This document shows, one piece after another, positions 41,886 through 50,786 of a stretch of DNA of 57,393 bases. The stretch covers positions 1 to 57,393 of the forward strand of contig JASHOD010000014.1 in assembly GCA_030041295.1 (NCBI GenBank), read 5' to 3'. A program made the translations under genes and the position numbers. Each line of letters begins with the position of its first letter. The first letter of the stretch is position 1. The DNA comes from Nitrososphaerales archaeon. GTDB taxonomy: Archaea > Thermoproteota > Nitrososphaeria > Nitrososphaerales > CADDZS01. The notes beneath the pieces were generated by a model. It did not search any database, was not told the DNA's origin, and saw nothing but the letters and a program-made list of their open reading frames with translations.

Positions 41886-43436
41886 ATGATTATGGCAACA
41901 TTACAAGAAACAGTACCGTTTGCTTTTTCGGAATTATTCCGAGATTGTTACTCGATTGTTGATGGAGTCCCAGAATTCAAGCTATTCATCGACGGTCGCT
42001 GGGAAGGTTCTAGCGGAGGAAAAACGCTCGATGTTGACTCGCCGATCGATCAGCGAGTTATAGCTCGTGTTCAAAGTGGAAATAACGATGATGTTGAAAA
42101 AGCAGTTAGAGCAGCTTTCAACGCAAGAAGAAAGATCCGCGACATACCCGCGATTGACAGGATTGACATCCTGAATCGGGCAAGACACATCCTCGAGGAA
42201 AAGAGGCAGGATTTCGTCAATACTCTAGTCTACGAGGCCGGGAAACCAGTCAGCTCCGCGTCGGGCGAAGTTAGAGCAGCGGCAAGCAGAATCAAAATGA
42301 CTATGGAGGAAGCGAGGAGCATTTTCGGCGAATACGTGCCGGGCGACTGGTCGGAGGATACGATGGCAAAGTTCGCTCTCGTGATACATGAGCCAGTCGG
42401 CGTGGTGGCGTGCGTTACGCCGTTCAACTACCCACTGTTTTCCGTGGTCGCCAAAGTGATTCCGGCGCTGGTTTCGGGCAACGTCGCGATTGTGAAACCT
42501 GCAAGCGACGACCCCATCGTCTCGCTGCTGCTGGCGAGGGTGTTACAGGAATCGGGTCTTCCCAGCGGGGCTCTGAACGTCGTGACTGGATCCGGTTCTA
42601 ATGTAGGAAACCCCTTGGTGAGTCATAAGCTTGTGAATTTGGTTACACTAACTGGAAGCACAGAGACGGGGCAGAACGTGGCAAAGCTCGCCAGCATGAA
42701 AAGGCTCCATCTCGAGCTCGGGGGCAAGGGGTCAGCAATCGTAGCTGCAGACGCCGACATGGCTCTAGCCGCGAAGAAGGTTCTCGAAGGCTCGTTCAAG
42801 TATTCAGGACAGCGATGCGATGCGATTAGTAGAGTCTTGATCGAGTCGTCCGTGTACGATGATTTCGTTGCGAATCTGCTCAAAGAATCTGAATCGTGGA
42901 AGATGGGGGACCCGAGGGACTCGAAATTCAACGTCGGCCCCTTGATCAACGATTCGGCTGCCGAAAGAGTCCAAAGTCTTGTTGATAATGCGTTATCTAA
43001 AGGAGCGAAACTCTTGAAGGGCGGTAAGCACAACGATTGTTACTTTGAGCCTACCATTCTAGGAGACGTATCACTTGAAGCGGAGATTGCGTGGGAGGAG
43101 ACGTTCGGCCCCGTGATTCCGATCTTGAAGGTCAACAACATCGACGAGGCAATCGAGCTTTCGAACAAGTCCCGGTACGGGCTTGATTCATGCGTTTTCA
43201 CAAACAATTTCTACACGGCTTGGAAGGTTGCGAAAGCGCTCGAGGAAGGGACGATAAGCATCAATGACGCTCCAGCGCACGGCGTAGGGTACTTCCCCTT
43301 TGGCGGCAACAAGGACTCTGGAATTGGAAGGGAGGGCGTCGGGAAGAGTATCGACGAGATGACGAGGATCAAGACAATCTCGTTTAATCTAGCTCCTGCC
43401 GGTCTCGGTAAGACGAGACAGATGCCAAAGATGTAG
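41886..43436 (+). CDS. gapN: Non-phosphorylating glyceraldehyde-3-phosphate dehydrogenase (GAPN, ALDH superfamily)
   Basis: 516 residues. ALDH motifs are intact: VTPFNYPLFSVVAKVIPAL, the catalytic Glu in LHLELGGKGSAIV, the catalytic Cys in YSGQRCDAISRVLI, and EETFGPVIPIL. GQRCDAISR is characteristic of archaeal GAPN. The enzyme oxidises glyceraldehyde-3-phosphate directly to 3-phosphoglycerate with NAD(P), bypassing substrate-level phosphorylation. It lies beside the phosphofructokinase gene (convergent) and close to aldolase, forming a glycolysis cluster. Start at ATG 41886, with a second ATG two codons on. Confidence 0.88.
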   Translation: MIMATLQETVPFAFSELFRDCYSIVDGVPEFKLFIDGRWEGSSGGKTLDVDSPIDQRVIARVQSGNNDDVEKAVRAAFNARRKIRDIPAIDRIDILNRARHILEEKRQDFVNTLVYEAGKPVSSASGEVRAAASRIKMTMEEARSIFGEYVPGDWSEDTMAKFALVIHEPVGVVACVTPFNYPLFSVVAKVIPALVSGNVAIVKPASDDPIVSLLLARVLQESGLPSGALNVVTGSGSNVGNPLVSHKLVNLVTLTGSTETGQNVAKLASMKRLHLELGGKGSAIVAADADMALAAKKVLEGSFKYSGQRCDAISRVLIESSVYDDFVANLLKESESWKMGDPRDSKFNVGPLINDSAAERVQSLVDNALSKGAKLLKGGKHNDCYFEPTILGDVSLEAEIAWEETFGPVIPILKVNNIDEAIELSNKSRYGLDSCVFTNNFYTAWKVAKALEEGTISINDAPAHGVGYFPFGGNKDSGIGREGVGKSIDEMTRIKTISFNLAPAGLGKTRQMPKM

Positions 43437-43554
43437 AGAATGAGTGGAAGGATCTTACTGGTACTTCGAAGTCACTGTTAGCGATTGCGATAGTTTTGAG
43501 TTCTTTCACTTTTCATCTTGGGACAAGCTTTCAGCAGAGTATGTTCAAAGGTTC

Positions 43555-44622
43555 TCAGTAGGATACTTGCTTCGTCACCGCAAGCATTTGTGGATCAACG
43601 ACTCTTTGTTTCGCCGTGGATTCTTCGAGGCTGACCGGCACGATTTGCGTTCCGCGCAGCGCGACCATCATGCCGAATTTTCCTTCTTTGATCAAGTCTA
43701 CGGCGGCTAGTCCAAAGCGGGTTGAGAGAACGCGATCGAATGCGCTGGGCTGCCCTCCTCGAATATGATGAGCGAGAACTGCTATCCGAATGTCGTACTT
43801 TGTGCGCTTTTCTAGTTCCTGAGCTAGAAACTCGCCAATGCCACCCAATCTGACGTGCCCGAACTCATCTACCTTGCCCTGATCGACTGTCTTGAGATTC
43901 TTTAGGGTCGCGCCCTCAGAAATTACAATCGTGGTAGCTTTCTCTCCCTTCTCGTATCTTTTCTTGGTGAAATCAGTTACCTCGTCAAGATCAAAGGGCT
44001 CTTCGGGGAGTATGATCAAATTTGCACCTGCCGCGACGCCTGAGTATGCCGCAACCCACCCCGCGTGCCGACCAAAGACCTCGACCACCATGATCCTGTC
44101 GTGAGATTCGGCCGTTGTCCTCAAATTGTCAATCGCATGCGTTGCTTCTTCAACTGCGGAATCGAAGCCAAATGTGAAATCCGTGCTTGAAAGGTCGTTG
44201 TCCATGGTCTTCGGAACTCCGACGATCTTTAGACCTTTTTTGTAAAGCAGCGCTGCAACCCCCAAAGTATCATCGCCACCCACTCCAATAACCGCGTCGA
44301 GGCCCAGTTTCTTCACGTTTTCAATCACAGTCTCCGGCCCATTAGAGCGTTTTGCCGGGTTTGTTCTGGAAGTCTTTAGTATAGTTCCACCGGTATTGAT
44401 AATATTCTGAACGTCTTTGAACGTGAGATTCATAGTCTCTACTTCAAGCAGACCTTCCCAGCCGTGTCTTATTCCGATGACTTGCCAGCCGTACTCCTCT
44501 GCTCGCTTTACGACCGCCCTAGTTACGGCATTCAATCCGGCACAATCTCCGCCACCATTCAGTATTCCAATTTTCAAAACGAATTCACATTGGTTGCCAT
44601 ATTCTTCCGCGGTTCGTTTCAT
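43555..44622 (-). CDS. pfp: 6-phosphofructokinase, PfkA family, predicted pyrophosphate-dependent
   Basis: 355 residues from ATG 44622; a TTG at 44577 would start with MKIGILNGGGDC, closer to the family norm. Active-site motifs: GGGDCAGLNAVTRAV, GGDDTLGVAALL, GVPKTMDNDLSSTDFTFGFD, and VEVFGRHAGWVAAYSG. Asp in GGDDT together with Lys in PKTMDND replaces the two Gly residues of ATP-PFK, the accepted signature of PPi-dependent enzymes. PfkA proteins are uncommon in archaea, which mostly use ADP- or ribokinase-type PFKs. Its role is phosphorylation of fructose-6-phosphate, reversible if PPi-dependent. Confidence 0.88.
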   Translation of the reverse strand: MKRTAEEYGNQCEFVLKIGILNGGGDCAGLNAVTRAVVKRAEEYGWQVIGIRHGWEGLLEVETMNLTFKDVQNIINTGGTILKTSRTNPAKRSNGPETVIENVKKLGLDAVIGVGGDDTLGVAALLYKKGLKIVGVPKTMDNDLSSTDFTFGFDSAVEEATHAIDNLRTTAESHDRIMVVEVFGRHAGWVAAYSGVAAGANLIILPEEPFDLDEVTDFTKKRYEKGEKATTIVISEGATLKNLKTVDQGKVDEFGHVRLGGIGEFLAQELEKRTKYDIRIAVLAHHIRGGQPSAFDRVLSTRFGLAAVDLIKEGKFGMMVALRGTQIVPVSLEESTAKQRVVDPQMLAVTKQVSY

Positions 44623-44742
44623 CTAAATGTTTCTGGGAATATCCGAATACTTCTTGATCCGAGCTTACGCGAAATGAGAGGAGCTTCGAGAGAAGAAAAA
44701 CTTCTGCAAACGATATCTCAACTCAACCGTCTTATTCCTGCT

Positions 44743-45063
44743 CTATTTTTCTGCGCAGTTATGAAATTGCCTTCGAGCTGGTGATTTCATTATCGCAGCC
44801 AAAATCTCATATCTTACCTTCGAATCCGTTTCTTCGAGTCTTAGAAATACAACCCCGGTTGTAAGCTTTCTCAGTCGAAAGATGAGCTCTCCGAAATCCT
44901 TGTCATCTGTAATTAAGATTCTATGTTCACTGTCAGACTTGGCTAGGATTGTTTCATCATCAGAGGATATCATCACATCTCCTACATAGATAGAATCGTG
45001 TCCGGCATTTTTCAGTATAGAATGGGACCTTCTGCCGGTGCTCTCATCAACGAGAAATCGTAT
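44743..45063 (-). CDS. DUF5615 PIN-like toxin, apparently starting with ATA
   Basis: The complete domain needs the frame from 45063: IRFLVDESTGRRSHSILKN, then GHDSIYVGDVMISSDDETIL, HRILITDDKDFGELIF and TTGVVFLRLEETDSK. The conserved early Asp (FLVDES) and late acidic pair (TDDKDFGEL) are those of DUF5615 nuclease-like toxins. The only start consistent with the whole domain is ATA at 45063-45061, one base after the antitoxin stop; the first canonical codon, GTG at 44976, would remove the first 29 residues including the first Asp. Either a rare ATA start is used or the start codon has mutated from ATG. Confidence 0.75.
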   Translation of the reverse strand: MRFLVDESTGRRSHSILKNAGHDSIYVGDVMISSDDETILAKSDSEHRILITDDKDFGELIFRLRKLTTGVVFLRLEETDSKVRYEILAAIMKSPARRQFHNCAEK

Positions 45064-45064
45064 A

Positions 45065-45304
45065 CTATCCCTTTACGATAGGGACAATATCTTCGCCTCT
45101 GACAAGGCTTGAGGCATATTCCAGCGCCGCTTTGTCCTGCCTGGTTATCCGTGGATAGTCTTCAAGTATATCCTTGATTTCTTCTCCTTGGGCAATCCGG
45201 TGAATAATTGCATCAACAGGAATTCTCGTTCCTCTAATTATCGGCTTTCCCGCCATTATTTTTGGGTCGACTACGATTCTCTTTAGAAGAGCGCTCTTTT
45301 CCAT
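45065..45304 (-). CDS. DUF433 antitoxin
   Basis: 79 residues. IVVDPKIMAGKPIIRGTRIP followed by EEIKDILEDYPRITRQD is the standard DUF433 sequence, a winged-helix-like DNA-binding antitoxin usually paired with DUF5615. Its stop lies one base from the inferred toxin start, so the two form an operon. The module sits between pfp and the aldolase gene, interrupting a glycolytic cluster. Confidence 0.9.
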   Translation of the reverse strand: MEKSALLKRIVVDPKIMAGKPIIRGTRIPVDAIIHRIAQGEEIKDILEDYPRITRQDKAALEYASSLVRGEDIVPIVKG

Positions 45305-45468
45305 AAGATCAAATTCGACTGTACAATATTTAATGGTTCTATATGAAATTCGAACGAGAATTCTCTAGCGAAGGAAGGATCGTGATGCGGCAACCCAAGT
45401 ACCGCTTCAAGAATAGTGGGTACTGTTCGTTACGTGTAAAGAGATTCCAGCAGTCCTGCTTTGGTAAG

Positions 45469-45477
45469 TTATATATT
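45469..45477 (+). promoter_or_regulatory. Probable TATA box of the aldolase gene
   Basis: TTATATATT lies 39-47 bp upstream of the TTG start at 45516, compatible with an archaeal promoter giving a short leader of about 15-20 bases. Confidence 0.5.
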
Positions 45478-45515
45478 GGAAACACTCCTGCTAATTTGTC
45501 GCAAGCAAAGGACAG

Positions 45516-46331
45516 TTGGAATTGGATTTGGCAAAGAGATCAAGGAAGAAAGCATCGATGGATGGGTTTCTGACAAATGGCAGAAGTATGTTTCTAGCTT
45601 ATGATCAGGGATTGGAGCATGGTCCGTCCAAGGATTTTAACGACAAGAACATTGATCCTGGTTACATAATGGATATCGCGATCAAAGGACGGTTCAATGC
45701 CATCGTTTTTCAAAAGGGGCTGGCTGAGAAATATTACACAGGTAAAGTTCCTCTCATCGTTAAAGTAAACGGCAAGGCAGGTTTAGCGAGCGGAGAACCA
45801 ATTTCAAAACAGAACTGCTCGGTCGAGTACGCACTCTCGCTAGGGGCAAAGGCTGTTGGATATACTATCTATCTGGGCAGCCAACTAGAAGCTGACATGT
45901 TCAACGAGTTTGGAAAGATACAGGAGCAAGCTCATGAAGCAGGGATTCCTGCGATCGCGTGGATATATCCCAGAGGGGCGGTGATTCAAAACGATACGGC
46001 AAAGGAAATTGTTGCTTATGCGGCGAGGACAGGCCTTGAACTGGGTGCTGACGCTGTGAAGATCAAGTATACTGGTGACTCTGCTTCATTTTCGTGGGCC
46101 GTGAAATCCGCCGGAAAAGCCAAAGTCTACATGTCCGGTGGTCCGAAAGCTCCGACTGACCAAGACTTTCTGAATCAAGTGCAGGGCGCAATTGACGCGG
46201 GAGCGACCGGTCTTGCCGTCGGCAGGAACGTCTGGCAACACCCAGACCCCTTGAAAATCTCGGAGAGTTTAAAGCAGATAATATTCGCAAAGAAAAAGAA
46301 AGTTGCCGAGGCAGTTCTAGTTCAATCGTGA
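45516..46331 (+). CDS. fba: Class I fructose-bisphosphate aldolase (DhnA/archaeal type)
   Basis: 271 residues from a TTG. FLAYDQGLEHGPSKDF is the family signature, GADAVKIKYTGD contains the Schiff-base Lys, and VYMSGGPKAPTDQDFL with GLAVGRNVWQHPDP forms the phosphate site. It cleaves fructose-1,6-bisphosphate into triose phosphates; some archaeal relatives act in aromatic amino acid synthesis, but the neighbouring GAPN and PFK favour glycolysis. Confidence 0.9.
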   Translation: MELDLAKRSRKKASMDGFLTNGRSMFLAYDQGLEHGPSKDFNDKNIDPGYIMDIAIKGRFNAIVFQKGLAEKYYTGKVPLIVKVNGKAGLASGEPISKQNCSVEYALSLGAKAVGYTIYLGSQLEADMFNEFGKIQEQAHEAGIPAIAWIYPRGAVIQNDTAKEIVAYAARTGLELGADAVKIKYTGDSASFSWAVKSAGKAKVYMSGGPKAPTDQDFLNQVQGAIDAGATGLAVGRNVWQHPDPLKISESLKQIIFAKKKKVAEAVLVQS

Positions 46332-46365
46332 AATTATACAGGCTAGCGTCTTTCGCAGGAACGAG

Positions 46366-46905
46366 CTAACTTTCGGCTGATGTCACTGAGATCATAGTTT
46401 CTTCGTTTGGATTAGTCTCATTGAAACATGTACCGTCTCCGAAGACACAACCTGTTATAATCAAGTGATTCGACGGTATTAGTACTGTTACGTTGACATT
46501 TTGCTCTGCGCCCGGGCTGAACTCTACAGGATATGACACACCCTTGTAGGATAACGTAAGGGAATAATTTCCTATGATAGAACCAACAAAAACAGTTCCA
46601 TTAGATCCAGTGTACTGTTGTCCAATGTTTTGAGATGCCACGAAATAGCCTTGCGTCGACCCGCAGAGCCATTTGACTTCCCCAGAAACTTTGGCATTTT
46701 GTATCCTCGCGCTCGTAGAATCGTTTTCAACAGTTAGATAGATCGTTGATGCCGCTGATTGATAACATGTATTTAGAGTATGGCGCACCAAAACCAAGTA
46801 AGCGCCAAAGCTAGAAACCGAGATGACTACAACCACTATCAAGATTAGAATAGTCGCGGAAATCGCTCGCGAATTGGAAACCCTCATTTGAGGTCCAGTT
46901 CCCAA
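46366..46905 (-). CDS. Pilin-like anchored secreted protein
   Basis: 179 residues; ATG at 46905 or, perhaps better, the internal ATG giving MRVSNSRAISATILILIVVV. The N-terminus matches the pilin-like pattern (polar segment, then AIS and a long hydrophobic helix) seen in PstS and the beta-propeller at 26177. The mature part is a small beta domain with two Cys pairs (CYQ/WLCG and TGCVFGDGTC) and NxT sites. Function unknown; could be a minor pilin or a surface protein. Confidence 0.65.
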   Translation of the reverse strand: MGTGPQMRVSNSRAISATILILIVVVVISVSSFGAYLVLVRHTLNTCYQSAASTIYLTVENDSTSARIQNAKVSGEVKWLCGSTQGYFVASQNIGQQYTGSNGTVFVGSIIGNYSLTLSYKGVSYPVEFSPGAEQNVNVTVLIPSNHLIITGCVFGDGTCFNETNPNEETMISVTSAES

Positions 46906-46993
46906 GACGATCTATTGTCCTATGACGTATTTATGAACTATTACCATTCCTTTGCGAGCGCGTGTTTATCTATAGATAGCAAATTCGACAGGC

Positions 46994-48091
46994 TCATTTC
47001 GAAACTAGAGTAATGACATCCTCATCCATCAAATGATGAGTGATGCCAACTTTTTGCCCGCCGAACTTGACACTCTTTCCCCAAATTTGGGCGTAGCGAA
47101 GATCGTCCTTCATACTTCTGTGAACCTTGTTGCAAATGTCCAAAACACTCGCGTCTTTACGAACAGTCATGGGTTCTTTGAAGTCAGTCTCGCCTCCGCG
47201 AGGGCGCATGTAGATTCTAATCAAACCCAAGGTCTTGTAGATTTCTTCCTTTAGGGCTGTCAGATTGACGTTTCCTTCTGCGGATATAGGGACGAATTTG
47301 TAGCTTAATTTCGACGAAATCTCGTGGAGGAACCCGACATTAACGAGATCGACCTTGTTCATGACCGTAATCGAAGGGATGTACACACGGTTCCCCAGAA
47401 GTACGTCGACGAGCTGTTCGTCCGTGATATCTTCGCGAATAATGACCCTAGCGCTATTCACGTCATACACTCGAAGAATGTCCTTCACGAGTTCTTCGTT
47501 TATCTTTGTAAGTTTCACTTGCGCGCTGACTGTGATTCCTCCAGATGAAGTCCGTTCAATCACGACGTTAGGTGGCTCTTGATCCGCCCTTATTCCGATG
47601 TTCGCAAGTTCCCTCCTAAGGACAGTTTGAGCTTCGGGCTGGAACACGTCAACTAGAAACATAATCAGGTCCGCAGTTCGTGCGACCGAAAGTACGCGCT
47701 TTCCCAGTCCCTTACCCGAAGCGGCGCCTTCGATGATACCAGGGAGGTCGAGGATTTGAATCCTTGCACCGCGATACTCCATTACGCCTGGAACAACTGT
47801 CAGAGTTGTAAATTGATACGGGGCAACTTTCGATTTCGCGTTTGTAAGTTTGTTAAGTAAGGTGGATTTTCCGACGCTCGGTAATCCCACAAGTACCACA
47901 GTTGCATCTCCCGATTTCTTAACATCGTAGCCAATCGAGCTGCCTCCGCCGCGAGACGCAGCCTCTTCCTGTTCTCTCTTGAGTTTTGCGAGTTTTGCCT
48001 TTAGAAGACCTATGTGATGCTCTGTCTTTTTGTTGACCTGCGTCCTGTGCAGATCGTCTTCTATGCGTTTGATCTTTTCAGGGATGCCCAA
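46994..48091 (-). CDS. DRG/Rbg-family GTPase with C-terminal TGS domain
   Basis: 365 residues from a TTG. G1 VGLPSVGKSTLLNKLTN, G3 ILDLPGIIEGAASGKGLG and G4 MNKVDLV are present, with the N-terminal helical region typical of DRG proteins (EHHIGLLKAKLAKLKREQEE). A TGS domain closes the protein (VTLV-type strand region after GGETDFKEPMTV). DRG GTPases associate with ribosomes or RNA and are universal in archaea and eukaryotes. Complete. Confidence 0.94.
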   Translation of the reverse strand: MGIPEKIKRIEDDLHRTQVNKKTEHHIGLLKAKLAKLKREQEEAASRGGGSSIGYDVKKSGDATVVLVGLPSVGKSTLLNKLTNAKSKVAPYQFTTLTVVPGVMEYRGARIQILDLPGIIEGAASGKGLGKRVLSVARTADLIMFLVDVFQPEAQTVLRRELANIGIRADQEPPNVVIERTSSGGITVSAQVKLTKINEELVKDILRVYDVNSARVIIREDITDEQLVDVLLGNRVYIPSITVMNKVDLVNVGFLHEISSKLSYKFVPISAEGNVNLTALKEEIYKTLGLIRIYMRPRGGETDFKEPMTVRKDASVLDICNKVHRSMKDDLRYAQIWGKSVKFGGQKVGITHHLMDEDVITLVSK

Positions 48092-48257
48092 AAGGAAAAC
48101 GTTGAACCTAGACAGCCATTACCGACATCTAGAATATATTAGGATACTTGACCGGAATCAGGATAGAACTCTGACCGCATCCGTTATCAAATTCTGTCTT
48201 TCGGACTCGTTATCAAAAATGAGGATCATCTTAGTGGCTTTAATAGAAGAGATATGT

Positions 48258-48389
48258 ATGAATAACTCAGGGAGACAAGAGAAGAAGTCTGGAAAAAGGG
48301 GAAACTTCCCTTTGACCGAGTCATTCGCTATGACTTCCAAGGTCAAACAAAAACGGGGAAGTCTCTTGGAGAAAAAGGCTAGCCAGTGA
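48258..48389 (+). CDS. Possible small basic protein
   Basis: 43 residues from an ATG at 48258, strongly basic (RQEKKSGKRGNFPLTESF, SKVKQKRGSLLEKKASQ). A CTTTAATAG element lies just upstream. No family was recognised. It sits between the divergent DRG gene and the convergent PH-domain gene. Plausible but unproven. Confidence 0.3.
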   Translation: MNNSGRQEKKSGKRGNFPLTESFAMTSKVKQKRGSLLEKKASQ

Positions 48390-48426
48390 TTTTTCCGACT
48401 TTCTCTTGTCTCAATAGGCTTACTTT

Positions 48427-49095
48427 TTACTCGGTTCTCACAGTAGGATGGGCTAACGTACTTCTGATAATTCCTTGAACCTCGAGCGGATTTTTCACGT
48501 ATTGAAGATAAAAGTGCCTGCCATCGTTTGCATCCACTATGATCAGCCCCCGTCCAGCAATTCGTAAGCCCAAAGTGCGGATGAGGCGAGCATCACTGAA
48601 TGCCATCGGAGCGAGAAAAGAGTTCTCCAGCGTTATAATTCCGCGACTCACATAAAGGCCGTCCGACATCAGTTGATGACGATTCGTAGCCCAAAGTATG
48701 GCTAGTCGAGTAACTTTCCCTACAAAAATTAGGGCAATGATAACGCCCGTGACTATTTCAGCAGGATAAGGAATCGTCGTGTCCCCGAAATGAACGGCCG
48801 AGGGGAAGATAGAACGTCCGGCGCTCGAGGAGGTCGATAAGAAGTATTGGATTGTACTCAGGATTACGGTTACGACGAGCGCGATGACGCCGTAGATTAT
48901 GATGTACGCGCCCACAGCAGGCCTTCCCAGCCAGACCGGAGTTTCGCTCTTGCGATGATCTCCTTCGTTCCCTTGTTTATCGGGCAATGCAAGAGAATCT
49001 ATTGCTATGATAGAATGTAAGAAAGTTGGGTTAGAAATTCTGTATTTGTTATCAGTACTGAGCGCAACACAGGTACTAGTTCGGATGCTGTTCAT
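48427..49095 (-). CDS. Membrane protein with PH-like (bPH2) domain
   Basis: 222 residues if started at ATG 49095, which overlaps the upstream gene by 20 bp; a TTG at 48987 gives a more compact 186-residue protein. Two membrane helices (VGAYIIIYGVIALVVTVIL and AEIVTGVIIALIFVG) precede a C-terminal bPH2-type domain (NRHQLMSDGLYVSRGIITLE, then GRGLIIVDANDGRHFYLQYV). Comparable YdbS/YdbT-like proteins are of unknown function. Confidence 0.72.
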   Translation of the reverse strand: MNSIRTSTCVALSTDNKYRISNPTFLHSIIAIDSLALPDKQGNEGDHRKSETPVWLGRPAVGAYIIIYGVIALVVTVILSTIQYFLSTSSSAGRSIFPSAVHFGDTTIPYPAEIVTGVIIALIFVGKVTRLAILWATNRHQLMSDGLYVSRGIITLENSFLAPMAFSDARLIRTLGLRIAGRGLIIVDANDGRHFYLQYVKNPLEVQGIIRSTLAHPTVRTE

Positions 49096-50503
49096 GAGTC
49101 ATCATATGATGATACTCATCGACCGACATGATTGAGGAAAACGCCCGCTGGACGACTTCGTTCATTGAAGGATGAATGTGGATCGAGCGATTCACAATAT
49201 CAGCGTTTTGCTCCTGAGTGTACATGACGTTGATGATTTCCTGTATTAGAATAGAAGCGTTCGGACCAATTATGTGAGCACCCAGGATTTTTCCATCCGA
49301 CTTTACTATGACCTTGACGAAAAAGTCCTTGGCATTCATTGCTTCGCCTTTCGCAGTATTTTCGTATTTGTAGAATCCGATCAGAATATTCTCCTTGCCG
49401 TGTTTCTCTATCGCTTCCTTTTCTCGCATTCCAACTCCAGCAATTTCGGGATAAGTAAAAACTGCGTGGGGTATCGCATGGTAATCGACCTTGACTTTTC
49501 TCTTCAGCACTGCATTGTAGTAGACAATCTCTGATTCGTAGTTTGCGACATGTTTGAAGAGATACTTTCCGTCCGCGTCGCCTAGCGCCCAGATGTTTGG
49601 TTGTGAAGTCTCTAGATATTCATCAACTGCGATCCATCCTTCTTTTGTAGTCTTTATACCCGCTCTCTCGGGATGCAAAATCCCCGTGGTCGGACCCCTT
49701 CCTGCGGCAATCAAGATTTCTTCGGCCTCAACTACGATTTCTTTCTTTGCCACCCTGTCAAATCCTGTAATCCTCTTTACGCTTCCTTTATCTTCGACCT
49801 GCATTACCTCGCAGACTGTTATGATCTTCAAGTGTTCAGAAAGCTGTTTCTTTGCAAGCTCCGAAACTTCTGGTTCTTCGTCAGGCAAGAACCTCTCGTT
49901 TCTGCCTAGTATCGTGACGTTTGAACCCATGCTGGATAAAAAATGTCCGTACTCGGCAGCGATGTATCCACCTCCAATAATTGCAACGCTTTGAGGAAGT
50001 TTTGTGAGCTCAAGCACCGTATCGCTAGTCAGGTATCTCACTTTGTCAATTCCCTTTATCGGGGGGATTATTGTTTCGGAACCCGTGCAAAGAAAGATCA
50101 TCTTCGATGTTGTTTCTTGGTCTTTGATTTTAAGCGTGTACGGGGCGGTAAATTCGGCCACGTCATGATAATAGTCAATATTTTCAGAATTCGACAATCC
50201 TTGCCGAATACTGTCGATATCTTTGCCTATCAATTTCCGCATTCGATTCATGATAAAAGGAAAATCGATTTTCTTGATCTCGGTCGCGACGCCAAGCTCT
50301 TCTGCTTCCTCAGCTAATCTGACTAGTTCAGCTGGATAAAGAAGGATTTTGGACGGAATACAACCCCGCGTGAGACAAATTCCGCCCGGAGCGTCTTTAT
50401 CAATAACTGCAATTTTGATCTTCGGATTCTCCTGAATCATCGGGTCGACAATATTCATTGCCGACCCTGTTCCTATGATGATGAGATCATACTGCTTTAG
50501 CAT
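49076..50503 (-). CDS. FAD-dependent pyridine nucleotide-disulfide oxidoreductase (dihydrolipoamide dehydrogenase/mercuric/mycothione reductase-like)
   Basis: 475 residues from ATG 50503, which puts YDLIIIGTGSAMNIVD at the N-terminus; a GTG at 50521 would add six residues. Redox-active cysteines are in GGICLTRGCIPSK, the NAD site is VAIIGGGYIAAEYGHFLSSM, and the C-terminal catalytic HxHP is HIHPSMNEVVQRAF. The FAD loop GTGSAMN is not the classical GxGxxG/A form and resembles mycothione-reductase-like variants. No lipoyl-complex genes are adjacent, so a role in thiol or metal reduction is as likely as lipoamide oxidation. Confidence 0.87.
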   Translation of the reverse strand: MLKQYDLIIIGTGSAMNIVDPMIQENPKIKIAVIDKDAPGGICLTRGCIPSKILLYPAELVRLAEEAEELGVATEIKKIDFPFIMNRMRKLIGKDIDSIRQGLSNSENIDYYHDVAEFTAPYTLKIKDQETTSKMIFLCTGSETIIPPIKGIDKVRYLTSDTVLELTKLPQSVAIIGGGYIAAEYGHFLSSMGSNVTILGRNERFLPDEEPEVSELAKKQLSEHLKIITVCEVMQVEDKGSVKRITGFDRVAKKEIVVEAEEILIAAGRGPTTGILHPERAGIKTTKEGWIAVDEYLETSQPNIWALGDADGKYLFKHVANYESEIVYYNAVLKRKVKVDYHAIPHAVFTYPEIAGVGMREKEAIEKHGKENILIGFYKYENTAKGEAMNAKDFFVKVIVKSDGKILGAHIIGPNASILIQEIINVMYTQEQNADIVNRSIHIHPSMNEVVQRAFSSIMSVDEYHHMMTHEQHPN

Positions 50504-50521
50504 GAGTGGAGATATCACCAA

Positions 50522-50786
50522 TAGGCCCTACAATTCGTTCGAGTTAGTAAAGATATGGCGGGCATTATTAGCCGAGTTCTGAGTCGAAAGAGAGTCAAAA
50601 CAGCTACAAGGACTCTGATAAGAATGGAGCGAAACCGTTTTGGGATGCTTTTGAATGCAAATTCCTGAATGTTTAAACCCAGCGTAGTAATGGGATCTAG
50701 GGGGAGCGATTTTTCTGGTTGTTGTTGTTGAAGCTCGATCAATTGATCGGAAATCTGAAACAGAAAGAGAGTCGGACAAGTCGCCT
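50522..50786. other. Intergenic, no firm gene
   Basis: A 37-codon basic ORF (50555-50668, MAGIISRVLSRKRVKTATRT) is present but unsupported. The TTG-TTG-TTG run near 50715 is simply repetitive. Otherwise nothing is recognised before the zinc-ribbon ORF. Confidence 0.35.

Noticed and set aside
45343..45573. 76-codon plus-strand open frame upstream of aldolase.
   Set aside because: It overlaps the aldolase promoter and start in another frame and has no protein-like features.
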